Assembly: GCA_964478025.1 (NCBI GenBank)
Contig: CAYZGK010000007.1
Span: forward strand, 13,260 to 77,259
Length of the DNA stretch: 64,000 bases
Reading direction: 5' to 3'
From: UBA3700 sp964478025
Lineage (GTDB): Bacteria > Bacillota > Clostridia > Christensenellales > UBA3700
Made by a program: the position numbers and the translations under genes. Numbering within the stretch: position 1 is the first letter of the stretch; each line of letters begins with the position of its first letter. The notes beneath the pieces are model-generated. The model did not search any database. It was not told the DNA's origin and was given only the letters and a program-made list of their open reading frames with translations. Shown here in pieces: positions 18,007-25,982 of this stretch.

Positions 18007-18300
18007 ATGGCTTGTGATAAATGTAATAAAAAAACAAAGATAAGAAGTGAAGAAGAAAAGAAGCTATTAAAAAATAGAATAAATAGAATCTCAGGGCAAG
18101 TTAATGGAATTTCAAAGATGATCGATGAGGATAGATACTGCGATGATATTTTAATTCAACTTGCATCCTTAGAAAAAACGATAAAATCTCTTGCGTCAGT
18201 TGTGCTTGAGAATCATATGAAATCTTGTATGGTTGAAGATATTAAAGAGGGAAAACTAGATGTTGTGGATGAAATAGTAGATCTTTTTAAGAGGTTTTAA
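18007..18300 (+). CDS. csoR: Copper-sensing transcriptional repressor CsoR
   Basis: 97-residue all-helical DUF156/CsoR protein. The Cu(I) site is complete: C45 (DRYCDD), H70 and C74 (ENHMKSC). An additional N-terminal CDKC pair (residues 3-6) could hold metal too. It is encoded just after its probable operator and one base before copA, so it autoregulates the copper efflux operon. RcnR/FrmR relatives would show a different ligand pattern. Confidence 0.95.
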   Translation: MACDKCNKKTKIRSEEEKKLLKNRINRISGQVNGISKMIDEDRYCDDILIQLASLEKTIKSLASVVLENHMKSCMVEDIKEGKLDVVDEIVDLFKRF

Positions 18301-18301
18301 A

Positions 18302-20761
18302 ATGAAACAAAAATTTGACATAAAGGGAATGAGCTGCGCTGCATGTCAAGCACATGTACAAAAAGCTGTTTCTAAATTAGATGGAATAAATGACTGTAAT
18401 GTAAATTTGCTTCAAAATACTATGGATGTAGATTTTAATGAGTCTATATGCTCGGTAGAAATAATTGAAAAAGCAGTAAAAGATGCAGGATATTTAGCAC
18501 AACTTCCTAAGAAAGAAAAATTAACATCAAAAAAAGACTATGAACTTGTAAAATTATTATCTTGTGTTTGTCTTTTACTTATAATGATGTATTTTTCTAT
18601 GGGAAATATGATGTGGGGATGGCCTGCACCTAAATTTTTAGATCATAAAAATAGCCCTATAGGTTTTACTTTAATTCAACTAATTTTAGTTATTCCAATT
18701 ATTGTTATATATAGAAAATATTATATATCTGGATATAAGAAATTATTTAAAGGTGCGCCAAATATGGACACATTAATTGCGGTAGGTTCAACAGCTGCAA
18801 TCCTTTATGGTATATATGCCTTTATAATGATATGCTTAGGACATATTGAGTATCATGACCAGTTATATATAGAATCTGCAGGTATGATATTAACACTTGT
18901 TAGTGTAGGAAAATATTTAGAGGGAGTATCTAAAAAGAAAACAACTAAAGCTATAACTAAATTAATGGATTTAAGACCTAAAAAGGCGGTAATTTTAGTT
19001 GATGGAAAGGAAGAAGAAGTCTTAATTGAAAATGTAAAAATAAACGATATTGTGGTTGTAAAGAAAGGGGAATCAGTTCCTGTTGATGGGGTTATAGTTG
19101 ATGGCAGTGCATCGTTTGATCAATCTAATATAACTGGGGAATCAATTCCCGTATATAAAAAAATAGATGATGAAGTTTTTTCTTCGACAATTATTACATC
19201 AGGATATGTAAAAATTAAAGCTACAAAAGTTGGAGACGATACCTCAATATCTACAATAATAAAATTAGTAGAAGAGGCATCAAATTCTAAAGCTCCAATA
19301 TCTAAACTTGCTGATAAAATATCTGGAGTATTTGTTCCAGTTATTTTTGGAATTTCTATATTTTCTTTAGTTGTTAATTTGCTTTTAAAAACGCCATTTG
19401 AAAATGCATTAAACTGGGCAATTACAGTTATAGTTATCGCTTGTCCTTGTGCGCTTGGTCTTGCTACTCCGGTTGCTGTAATGGTTGGAACGGGAAAAGG
19501 TGCTGAAAATGGACTTTTAATAAAAAATGCTGAAATTTTGGAGAATGCGCATTATATTAAAACGGTTGTTTTGGATAAGACTGGAACAATAACAGAAGGA
19601 AAACCTAAGGTTGTTGATTATATAAAGATAAATGAAGATAAGGATGTTATAAGCTATATCTATTCATTAGAAAATAAATCTGAGCATCCACTTGCCCTGG
19701 CGCTAATTGAGTATGCTAAAGAAAATAATGCTAAAGAAATAATTGTTACAGAATTTGATTCAATTGAAGGAGAGGGAATTCAAGGCGTTATAGATAATCA
19801 TAAAATTTGTATTGGTAATACAAAGCTAATAAATGTAGATAAAGAAATAGATGAAAAAATTAAGAAATTATCTATACAAGGTAAAACACCACTTCTTATA
19901 TCTAAAGATGAAAATATCTTGGGAATAATAGCAATAAAAGATAATGTTAAAGAAAATTCAAAAGAAGCTATTAAACTATTAATGGATAAAGGTATAAATG
20001 TTGTAATGCTAACAGGAGATAATGAAAATACTGCTTTAAAAATTGCAAATGAAGTAGGAATTAAAGATGTTATATCTAACGTATATCCACAAGATAAACA
20101 AAAAGTAATTAATTCCTTAAAAAAAGATAATAAGCATTTAGTTGCAATGGTAGGAGATGGTGTCAATGACGCCTTAGCATTAACTAGTGCTGATATAGGT
20201 ATTGCAATAGGCGGTGGTTCAGACATTGCGCTAGAGTCTTCAGATATAGTACTTTTAAGAAATGATTTAATGGATGTTTTAAATGTTATAAGTTTAAGTA
20301 AAAGAACATTAAATACAATAAAAGGTGGATTATTCTGGGCATTTTTCTATAATGCAGTTTGCGTTTTTTTTGCAACTGGATTTTTCTCATATATAAATCC
20401 AAATTTGGTAATAAACCCAATGATAGGATCTATTGCTATGAGCATATCTAGTGTATCTGTTGTATTAAACGCTTTAACGATTAATTTATTTAAAGTTAAG
20501 AAAACTAATGTAAATCAAAATATTGAAATAACTAACAATATAAAGGAGGAGTTTAAAATGAAAGAATTTACAATAAATGTAGAGGGTATGATGTGTAAAC
20601 ATTGTGTAGCCCATGTTGAGGAAGCTTGTAAATCTATAGAAAATGTTATAGATGCTAAAGCCTCATTAGAGAATAAAAATGTAGTTGTATCTTATGAGGC
20701 AAATGTCGATGAGAATTTGGTTAAAGAAGCAATAAAGAAGGCAGGGTATGAGGTAAAATAA
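18302..20761 (+). CDS. copA: Copper-exporting P1B-type ATPase with N- and C-terminal metal-binding domains
   Basis: Inner-membrane Cu(I) exporter of 819 residues. It has an N-terminal HMA domain with GMSCAAC (about residues 10-16), two initial helices, the actuator domain with the TGES loop, the transmembrane CPC site (CPCALGLATP, about 381-390), DKTGTITEGKP with the phosphorylated Asp near 424, the nucleotide-domain HP motif (SEHPLAL) and GDGVNDALAL. Unusually, a second HMA domain (GMMCKHCVAHVEEAC) is fused at the C-terminus (about 753-819), preceded by its own strong ribosome site and ATG; see the separate entry. It is co-transcribed with csoR and the small HMA gene behind it. Confidence 0.95.
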   Translation: MKQKFDIKGMSCAACQAHVQKAVSKLDGINDCNVNLLQNTMDVDFNESICSVEIIEKAVKDAGYLAQLPKKEKLTSKKDYELVKLLSCVCLLLIMMYFSMGNMMWGWPAPKFLDHKNSPIGFTLIQLILVIPIIVIYRKYYISGYKKLFKGAPNMDTLIAVGSTAAILYGIYAFIMICLGHIEYHDQLYIESAGMILTLVSVGKYLEGVSKKKTTKAITKLMDLRPKKAVILVDGKEEEVLIENVKINDIVVVKKGESVPVDGVIVDGSASFDQSNITGESIPVYKKIDDEVFSSTIITSGYVKIKATKVGDDTSISTIIKLVEEASNSKAPISKLADKISGVFVPVIFGISIFSLVVNLLLKTPFENALNWAITVIVIACPCALGLATPVAVMVGTGKGAENGLLIKNAEILENAHYIKTVVLDKTGTITEGKPKVVDYIKINEDKDVISYIYSLENKSEHPLALALIEYAKENNAKEIIVTEFDSIEGEGIQGVIDNHKICIGNTKLINVDKEIDEKIKKLSIQGKTPLLISKDENILGIIAIKDNVKENSKEAIKLLMDKGINVVMLTGDNENTALKIANEVGIKDVISNVYPQDKQKVINSLKKDNKHLVAMVGDGVNDALALTSADIGIAIGGGSDIALESSDIVLLRNDLMDVLNVISLSKRTLNTIKGGLFWAFFYNAVCVFFATGFFSYINPNLVINPMIGSIAMSISSVSVVLNALTINLFKVKKTNVNQNIEITNNIKEEFKMKEFTINVEGMMCKHCVAHVEEACKSIENVIDAKASLENKNVVVSYEANVDENLVKEAIKKAGYEVK
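20558..20761 (+). CDS. Possible free CopZ-like chaperone from an internal start within copA
   Basis: Within copA, in the same frame, AAGGAGGAG lies seven bases before ATG 20558 and would start a 67-residue protein (MKEFTINVEGMMCKHC ...) ending at the copA stop. Its size, CxxC motif and ferredoxin-like HMA fold match CopZ. An SD of this quality inside a coding region is rarely accidental. Either copA and copZ fused recently by loss of the stop, or both a long and a short product are made, comparable in outcome to the copA frameshift product of E. coli. Sequence alone cannot prove expression. Confidence 0.55.
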   Translation: MKEFTINVEGMMCKHCVAHVEEACKSIENVIDAKASLENKNVVVSYEANVDENLVKEAIKKAGYEVK

Positions 20762-20762
20762 T

Positions 20763-21038
20763 ATGTTAAAAGTTACACTAAAAATTGATGGCATGATGTG
20801 CGGAATGTGTGAGGCGCATGTAAATGATGTTGTAAGAAAAATAGTTAATCCAAAATCTGTAAAATCTTCAGCAGCAAAAAATGAAACAGTTATAATTTGT
20901 GAAAATGAAATTGATGAAGAAGCGTTAAAGAAAGGAATTGAAGAAATAGGGTATAAGGTATTATCTATAAATACAAAAGAATATGTAAAAGAAAGTTTTT
21001 TCAAGAAATTATTTAAAAATAAAAAAATATTTAAATGA
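20763..21038 (+). CDS. Small heavy-metal-associated (HMA) domain protein
   Basis: 91-residue cytoplasmic protein. Residues 1-70 form an HMA fold with GMMCGMCEAHV, the CxxC copper site, similar to the C-terminal domain of copA. The tail (KESFFKKLFKNKKIFK) is strongly basic and may be an amphipathic membrane-associating helix. It follows copA by one base and is probably a copper chaperone or buffer delivering Cu(I) to the ATPase. A terminator closes the operon at 21085-21125. Confidence 0.85.
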   Translation: MLKVTLKIDGMMCGMCEAHVNDVVRKIVNPKSVKSSAAKNETVIICENEIDEEALKKGIEEIGYKVLSINTKEYVKESFFKKLFKNKKIFK

Positions 21039-21084
21039 AAATAAACTGACATTTGTCGGATAGATAGTTAAAGTTTAAAAATGT

Positions 21085-21125
21085 AAAAAGGCCAACCAAA
21101 AATGCATTTTTTAGTTGGCCTTTTT
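21085..21125 (+). terminator. Terminator of the copper operon
   Basis: AAAAAGGCCAAC (21085-21096) pairs with GTTGGCCTTTTT (21114-21125) across a short AT-rich loop. The flanking A and T runs make it a strong and probably bidirectional terminator. Confidence 0.88.
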
Positions 21126-21422
21126 ACAGCATTTTCAGTTTAATCTTAACAAAAAAATAGTGTCTTAGCTTATTAAGCGTTATTCTTTTAGGTTATGTTG
21201 TAATATATTGTTGTTATAGGGGAAAATATATTTTTCTATTTTTTTCTTTTAAGAAGGAGAAGTTGTCAAATTTAATTACATAAAAAAGTTTGAGCTTAAA
21301 TATTCTTAATTTGGACAAAATCAAGTTTTGTCCAAATGTCTAATTTAAATATAGACAAGACTTGATTTTGTCCAAATTGTATGATATTATATATATAGTA
21401 AATATGAGAGGTAAAAAATAAT
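21126..21422 (+). promoter_or_regulatory. Operator/promoter region of the xre gene
   Basis: This AT-rich gap has no plausible gene. A perfect inverted repeat ATTTGGACAAAA-TCAAG-TTTTGTCCAAAT lies at 21309-21337, and a third half-site TTTTGTCCAAAT at 21366-21377, all sharing TTTGGACAAAA. A likely promoter (TTGATT 21363-21368, TATTAT 21385-21390, 16-base spacer) overlaps the third half-site. This fits negative autoregulation by the XRE protein just downstream. Confidence 0.65.
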
Positions 21423-22124
21423 ATGTTTAGTAAGAATCAGTTTTTAAATAATGTATATATTGTTGCAGAAGAAAAAGGAATTTCAATTAATTCTCTTGAA
21501 AAACTTATAGGAGTGAGCACAGGTTATTTGGCAAAATTAAGAAAGGATGATACAAGAAAGAATATTACCATAGAACTTATGATTAAAATATCGGAAATTT
21601 TAGAAATAAGTATGGATTATTTATGTAAAGTAGAATGCGATGGTTTGTCAAAAGATGAAATGAATGTTCTTGCTTTTTTTGAAAAAATTAAGCGTAAAAC
21701 ATTAAATAACAATTACAAATGGGATGTAGAAGATGCTGATCTTATACAAAATGGATTTGGTCGTATAGCAAACGCTTTATCAATAAGAAATGAATATGGT
21801 CAAACTTTATTTTTTTCAAAATTTAAGAATAAAGAAGTTATTCCTATTGGTAAGTCGTATATTGTAGATGTTAAAAATAAAATTAGTTTGGCGATTGTTA
21901 GAATAGAAGGAGAGAGTTCTAGGGCTTTAGAATTAGAAACTTATATTATAGAATTTGGGGATAATATTAATGTAAGCAAAGTATGTGCAGCTTATCGTAA
22001 TCAAGCTGGTGTATTAGATAATGCATTGTTTGATTTGTATAAAGTTGCGGAATTATCAGAAAGGAGGTTGGCGCTGGATGATAGAACAAATAAATTCATA
22101 AAATCATTTCTTGATGATGATTAG
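21423..22124 (+). CDS. XRE-family transcriptional regulator
   Basis: 233 residues with an N-terminal lambda-repressor-type HTH (about residues 10-70: INSLEKLIGVSTGYLAKLRK ... ISEILEISMDYL) and a C-terminal domain of about 150 residues that I do not recognise. That domain has a beta-rich look (GKSYIVDVKNKISLAIVRIE) and may sense a ligand or mediate oligomerisation. It has no LexA-type protease motif. It is likely to bind the repeats upstream of its own gene and may control the DUF4417 cassette behind it. Lower-quality SD (GAGAGG) than its neighbours. Confidence 0.8.
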   Translation: MFSKNQFLNNVYIVAEEKGISINSLEKLIGVSTGYLAKLRKDDTRKNITIELMIKISEILEISMDYLCKVECDGLSKDEMNVLAFFEKIKRKTLNNNYKWDVEDADLIQNGFGRIANALSIRNEYGQTLFFSKFKNKEVIPIGKSYIVDVKNKISLAIVRIEGESSRALELETYIIEFGDNINVSKVCAAYRNQAGVLDNALFDLYKVAELSERRLALDDRTNKFIKSFLDDD

Positions 22125-22160
22125 TTTTAAAAAATATTTATAAAAATAGAGTTATAAAAA

Positions 22161-22245
22161 AACACTTGCCTACAAAGGTAGCCAAGTGTTCAGAATCGTA
22201 AAGATTCTTATGTGGTTATTTGAATTATAGCACGATTCTTTTTAT
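22161..22245 (+). ncRNA. Candidate structured RNA between xre and the DUF4417 gene
   Basis: Hairpin 1 (22161-22190) has AACACTTG/CAAGTGTT plus CTAC/GTAG around an AAAG tetraloop. Hairpin 2 pairs AGAATCGT (22192-22199) with ACGATTCT (22232-22239), followed by a T run, but AGAATC can alternatively pair with GATTCT (22203-22208). That gives two mutually exclusive folds, one terminator-like. From memory the primary sequence resembles RNAs found upstream of Abi_2/AbiF-type genes in Firmicutes. This is unverified, and the gene downstream here is not an Abi gene. On the opposite strand, hairpin 1 followed by T7 would also work as a terminator. Confidence 0.55.
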
Positions 22246-22282
22246 ATACTCAAACAAATATATTAAAAGGAGATGGTAAATT

Positions 22283-22978
22283 ATGCCTGTTTATAAATTC
22301 AAGGATTATATAAAAATTATGAGACCAATACCTAAAGATTGGCCAACAGATATATATGGCATTCCGTATATAAAAAAATCGGAAATAGATTTAACTTTAT
22401 TAAATACTAAAATTGAATTAGTCAGTCTTTCGAATATATCTATAAAAGATAAAAATGCACAATATAAAATTGTACAACCGTTTAAGTACGATAAAGATTT
22501 AGAGAGACAATATAATAATGCAATCACAAAATTGCCTATATTAGTAAGATATTATGCTATACCTACTTTAGATTTTAGTATGCATAAAGGTATGATGGAA
22601 GCTCAAATAATTGATGCTACATTTAGGAATAGATGGAGTGGGGTTTTCGTACAAGCAAATGGATATTCAAAAGTAATAGTTACTGTAGGATGGGTAGATG
22701 AAAACACTTACGATATATGTTTTGCTGGAATAGAAGATGGCACGGTTTTAATGATTTCAACTTTAGGTGTTAACAATAATGAAAGTATTGAGGATTTTAA
22801 AAATGGATATTTTGAAATGAGAAAAAGATTTCCGAATTCTAAAGTTATTTGTGTTGGCGATAGATTAAGTTTTATGGAAGATTCTATCTACTACGTTAAG
22901 TACAAGGATTCATTTGGATATAAAAATTTAAATTATTGGCAGCCATCAATATTTGAATTAAATATCAAGGAGGGATGA
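22283..22978 (+). CDS. DUF4417 family protein
   Basis: 231 residues. The central region has the DUF4417 look: YAIPTLDFSMHKGMMEAQ, RNRWSGVFVQANGYSKVIVTVGW and the block YDICFAGIEDGTVLMISTLGV, then a C-terminal KVICVGDRL. Function is unknown; members occur mostly in plasmids, phages and integrated elements of Firmicutes. The start is supported by AAAGGAGATGG. It stands one base ahead of the next gene, so these are one operon. No membrane segments or signal peptide. Confidence 0.8.
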   Translation: MPVYKFKDYIKIMRPIPKDWPTDIYGIPYIKKSEIDLTLLNTKIELVSLSNISIKDKNAQYKIVQPFKYDKDLERQYNNAITKLPILVRYYAIPTLDFSMHKGMMEAQIIDATFRNRWSGVFVQANGYSKVIVTVGWVDENTYDICFAGIEDGTVLMISTLGVNNNESIEDFKNGYFEMRKRFPNSKVICVGDRLSFMEDSIYYVKYKDSFGYKNLNYWQPSIFELNIKEG

Positions 22979-22979
22979 T

Positions 22980-23384
22980 ATGTCATCTAGAGGATCTAAA
23001 GCAAAAAATGGACATGCAACAGCAGATGAATACGAGACTATAGAAGTTAGCCAAACTGGTGTTAAAATTTTAAAAGGAAAATATTTTAAACATTCTTTGC
23101 CCGATTATGCTCATACAGGGGACTCAATATATGCTAAAATGAAAAAGGATAATAAAACAATTTTAGAAATGCGTTTTTATGATAAAGATGGTAAACCTAT
23201 TATTGAAATAGCATATCACCCGGAACCAAAAATTAATAATGGAAATTGGGATGACGTTGTGCATTATCATTTATTTAATGATAAGTTAGATAGATATTAT
23301 GTAGCAAGAGTGAAAGATCACCCTGAAATAAAGGAAAAATATGCAATATATTTAAAGGAGTTTAATTTGTATGATAAATGCTGA
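22980..23384 (+). CDS. Unknown protein, possibly toxin-like
   Basis: 134 residues, not recognised with certainty. It begins with a short Gly/Ser/Lys-rich segment (MSSRGSKAKNG), then a compact alpha/beta domain with LPDYAHTGDSIYAKM, EMRFYDKDGKPIIEIAYHPEP and HYHLFN. The His/Asp-rich blocks recall C-terminal domains of polymorphic or phage-encoded toxins, but I cannot name a family. The stop overlaps the start of the following gene by 14 bases, and that gene is small and acidic, like an immunity protein. Confidence 0.6.
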   Translation: MSSRGSKAKNGHATADEYETIEVSQTGVKILKGKYFKHSLPDYAHTGDSIYAKMKKDNKTILEMRFYDKDGKPIIEIAYHPEPKINNGNWDDVVHYHLFNDKLDRYYVARVKDHPEIKEKYAIYLKEFNLYDKC

Positions 23385-23697
23385 TTTAAGTCAATTTTTA
23401 GATAACGGATGGTTTAATGAAGCCACTCTATATTATAAGGGTTATGTGTATTGGTGTGAGGCCTGTTGGGATGAAACAAAAGAAAAGCCTATGAATTTTT
23501 TTGTTTATAGATTTCCTGCAAAGGTTATAGATGGTAAATACTTTGAAAGGATTCCCACTAGAGAACCATTTACTTATTTGTTAAACATATATGGCAAGGG
23601 AGAAGATGATGTAAAAGAGCAATTTTTGCGAGCAAAAATATTTGATGGTAAATCATTTTGGGAAGTAGAGCAAGAAATTGCGTGGTATGATGAATAA
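23371..23697 (+). CDS. Unknown small acidic protein, possibly an immunity partner
   Basis: 108 residues rich in aromatic and acidic residues (LDNGWFNEATLYYKGYVYWCEACW at the N-terminus, and a C-terminal WEVEQEIAWYDE). No recognised domain. The 14-base overlap with the preceding gene implies coupled translation and stoichiometric partnership. Size, acidity and position are what one expects of an immunity protein, but this is inference. Confidence 0.6.
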   Translation: MINADLSQFLDNGWFNEATLYYKGYVYWCEACWDETKEKPMNFFVYRFPAKVIDGKYFERIPTREPFTYLLNIYGKGEDDVKEQFLRAKIFDGKSFWEVEQEIAWYDE

Positions 23698-23706
23698 GAG
23701 AACGAG

Positions 23707-23813
23707 TAAGCTAAAATAACCTATTATATGATAATTCATAAATTGCCATCCATTATATAAGGAGACAATTTATGAATGAATTTTTGCTAAGAAAGTAGGT
23801 TTATTTAAATTAC
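23707..23813 (+). repeat. Nested inverted-repeat region with an 8-codon open frame
   Basis: ATTCATAAATTG (23734-23745) and CAATTTATGAAT (23766-23777) form a perfect 12-bp stem. Its loop carries AAGGAGA and its 3' arm the ATG of a tiny frame, MNEFLLRK-stop (23774-23800). Flanking segments GTAAGCTAAAATAACCTA and TAGGTTTATTTAAATTAC are imperfect inverses. It lies between converging genes and may be a terminator-like structure, a small mobile remnant or an occluded leader peptide. Confidence 0.4.
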
Positions 23814-25735
23814 TTTATATATTTTGAGTTGGCTCGCATTGCATTTAATATACAAAGTATAGCAACGCCAACATCTCCAAAAACGGAGATATACATCATA
23901 TATGGAATTGTAAAGATGGCAGCTACTAACATGATTGCTATTTTTACGCCTATTGCTAACGCAATATTTTCATAAACTAATCGCATTGTTTTTTTAGCAA
24001 TTTTTTTAGAAAGAGGAATACCTTTTAAGTCGTCATGCATTAAAACAATATCAGAAGCTTCTATTGCGGCATCTGAACCAACACCACCCATTGCAATACC
24101 AATATCTGAACGCATTAATACTGGTGCATCATTGATTCCATCACCAACAAAACACAATACGTCGTTCTTGTTTTTACTATTCAATAGATTTTCAACTTCT
24201 TCAACTTTGTTTTGAGGAAGAAGTGAAGCTTTATAAGATGTAAGACCTAATTGTTTAGCAACATGAGAAGCAATTTTTTCATTATCTCCTGTTAACATAA
24301 TAGTTTTACACCCCATAGAATTAAGTGAAGCAATCATCTCCTTAGATTCTTGTTTAATTTCATCTGAAATAAGGATAGAGCCTATAAACTCTCCATTGTG
24401 AGCAACATAAATTATTGTTCCGATATCATCTTCACTTGTGTATTTTATATTGTTATCTTCCATTAATTTACTATTGCCGCAAAGGATTATATCATCATTA
24501 CATGCAGCTTTAATTCCAGAACCTGCAATATTTGTAAGCGTATATTTATTATCTACATCTTTCCCATATGCTTGAATTATAGATTTAGCAATAGGATGAG
24601 ATGAATCTTTTTCTGCAATAGCTGCAAGCTTTAATATTTCTTCTTTTTTGCTTTCAGGAGAAATCTTTGTTACTGCAAAGTTTCCTTTAGTTAAGGTTCC
24701 GGTCTTATCAAAAACAAATATATTAGCATTATTAAATTTTTCAAGATAAGAAGAACCTTTTACTAAAATACCATATTTTGAAGCAGCTCCTATTCCAGCA
24801 AAGAATGATAGTGGAATAGATATAACTAATGCACAAGGGCAGGATACAACAAGGAAGTTTAATGCCTTATAAATCCATGTCGTAGGATCTTTTGTTATAA
24901 TACTAGGGATTATTGCAAGAAGAGCAGCAGCTCCTACAACGCTTGGAGTATAGTATCTAGAGAACTTTGTTATAAAGTTTTCAGCTTTAGATTTTTGTTC
25001 TGATGCGTTTTCTACTAGATCTAAAATTTTTGAGACAGTAGAGTCGTAGAAAACTTTAGTTGTTTTAACTTTTATTGTAGAGGTAATATTAACACAGCCA
25101 CTTATAACATCCATGCCACAAGATATATCTCTTGGAAGTGATTCTCCTGTTAAAGCTCTTGTGTCTAAAGATGTAGTTCCTTCAATAACAACACCATCAA
25201 GTGGTATTTTTTCACCTGGCTTTACTACTATAATATCTCCTACATTTACTTCCTCTGGATCAACTTCTTCAATCTCTCCGTTTTCTCTAAGAATATTTGC
25301 TACATCAGGTCTAATGTTCATTAAAGAAGATATAGATTGTCTAGATTTTCCAACTGCATAACCTTGGAACCATTCTCCTACTTGGTAGAATATTAAAACA
25401 GCACAAGCTTCGTCAAAGCCTTCTATTTCTTCGCCTTTAACCGCTGTTATAATTCCTAAAGCAAAAGCTCCAATTGTAGATATACACATTAAGAAGTTTT
25501 CATCTAATAATTGCCCATGAATAATGTTTAAAAAAGCTTTTCTTAAAACGTCATATCCAATGTAGATGTAGACTGCAAGAAATAGTGCAAAGGGAATTAG
25601 CCAGCACCAATTAGTATTAAATAGAGAATTAAAAGTACTTGCAAGATTTATAGTTTTATCTATGATTAATAAAACTAGATAACAAGCAAGTGCTATACAA
25701 ATTCTAATAAGTTGTTTCTTTTGTTTTTTTGTCAT
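23810..25735 (-). CDS. Zinc/cadmium/lead-exporting P1B-type ATPase
   Basis: 641-residue inner-membrane pump. It starts with membrane helices (IRICIALACYLVLLII) and has no N-terminal HMA domain; a separate HMA protein is encoded just upstream. Visible motifs are TGESLPRDI in the actuator, CPCALVISIP (CPC at residues 299-301, the Zn/Cd class signature), DKTGTLTKG with the phosphorylated D343, SSHPIAK and GDGINDAPVLMRSDIG. Near the C-terminus an Asp in FGDVGVAILCILNA matches the conserved metal-site Asp of ZntA/CadA. It is last in the arsR-HMA-ATPase operon. Confidence 0.93.
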   Translation of the reverse strand: MTKKQKKQLIRICIALACYLVLLIIDKTINLASTFNSLFNTNWCWLIPFALFLAVYIYIGYDVLRKAFLNIIHGQLLDENFLMCISTIGAFALGIITAVKGEEIEGFDEACAVLIFYQVGEWFQGYAVGKSRQSISSLMNIRPDVANILRENGEIEEVDPEEVNVGDIIVVKPGEKIPLDGVVIEGTTSLDTRALTGESLPRDISCGMDVISGCVNITSTIKVKTTKVFYDSTVSKILDLVENASEQKSKAENFITKFSRYYTPSVVGAAALLAIIPSIITKDPTTWIYKALNFLVVSCPCALVISIPLSFFAGIGAASKYGILVKGSSYLEKFNNANIFVFDKTGTLTKGNFAVTKISPESKKEEILKLAAIAEKDSSHPIAKSIIQAYGKDVDNKYTLTNIAGSGIKAACNDDIILCGNSKLMEDNNIKYTSEDDIGTIIYVAHNGEFIGSILISDEIKQESKEMIASLNSMGCKTIMLTGDNEKIASHVAKQLGLTSYKASLLPQNKVEEVENLLNSKNKNDVLCFVGDGINDAPVLMRSDIGIAMGGVGSDAAIEASDIVLMHDDLKGIPLSKKIAKKTMRLVYENIALAIGVKIAIMLVAAIFTIPYMMYISVFGDVGVAILCILNAMRANSKYIK

Positions 25736-25737
25736 TT

Positions 25738-25956
25738 TTAGCCTTCAATTTCGAAATCTGGTTCAACCTTTCTTGCTGCTTTTAAAACATCTGGTAAAAT
25801 TTTGTTAACATCTATAGAGTCTTCTACTTCAAGTTTCATTGTTTGATTAATAAAACTTACTTTAACGTCTTTAATAACATCCATTTTTTTAACGGCATCT
25901 TCTACTTTTTGTGCACATACAGCACAATCTACTTCAATTTTAAATTTTTTTATCAT
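25738..25956 (-). CDS. Small HMA-domain metal-binding protein
   Basis: 72-residue protein with a ferredoxin-like HMA fold. The metal motif is VDCAVCAQKVEDAVKKM (CAxC), and there is an acidic C-terminus (EPDFEIE). It occupies the place of the N-terminal domain that the downstream ATPase lacks, two bases away, so it is probably a split-off metal-binding domain or chaperone for Zn/Cd. DCxxC with preceding Asp is typical of Zn/Cd rather than Cu(I) HMA domains. Confidence 0.88.
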   Translation of the reverse strand: MIKKFKIEVDCAVCAQKVEDAVKKMDVIKDVKVSFINQTMKLEVEDSIDVNKILPDVLKAARKVEPDFEIEG

Positions 25957-25982
25957 AATAAAGTCTCCTTTATATTAAATAT

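Noticed and set aside
19798..20226. 142-codon - strand frame inside copA
   Set aside because: Antisense shadow of the ATPase nucleotide-binding domain with no SD or recognisable motif.
21309..21377. Repeats before xre as a CRISPR or phage attachment array
   Set aside because: Only three half-sites at operator-like spacing, without uniform spacers; autoregulation explains them.
21130..23813. Accessory region as a complete prophage or transposon
   Set aside because: No integrase, transposase, terminal repeats or structural genes; only a small cassette is visible.
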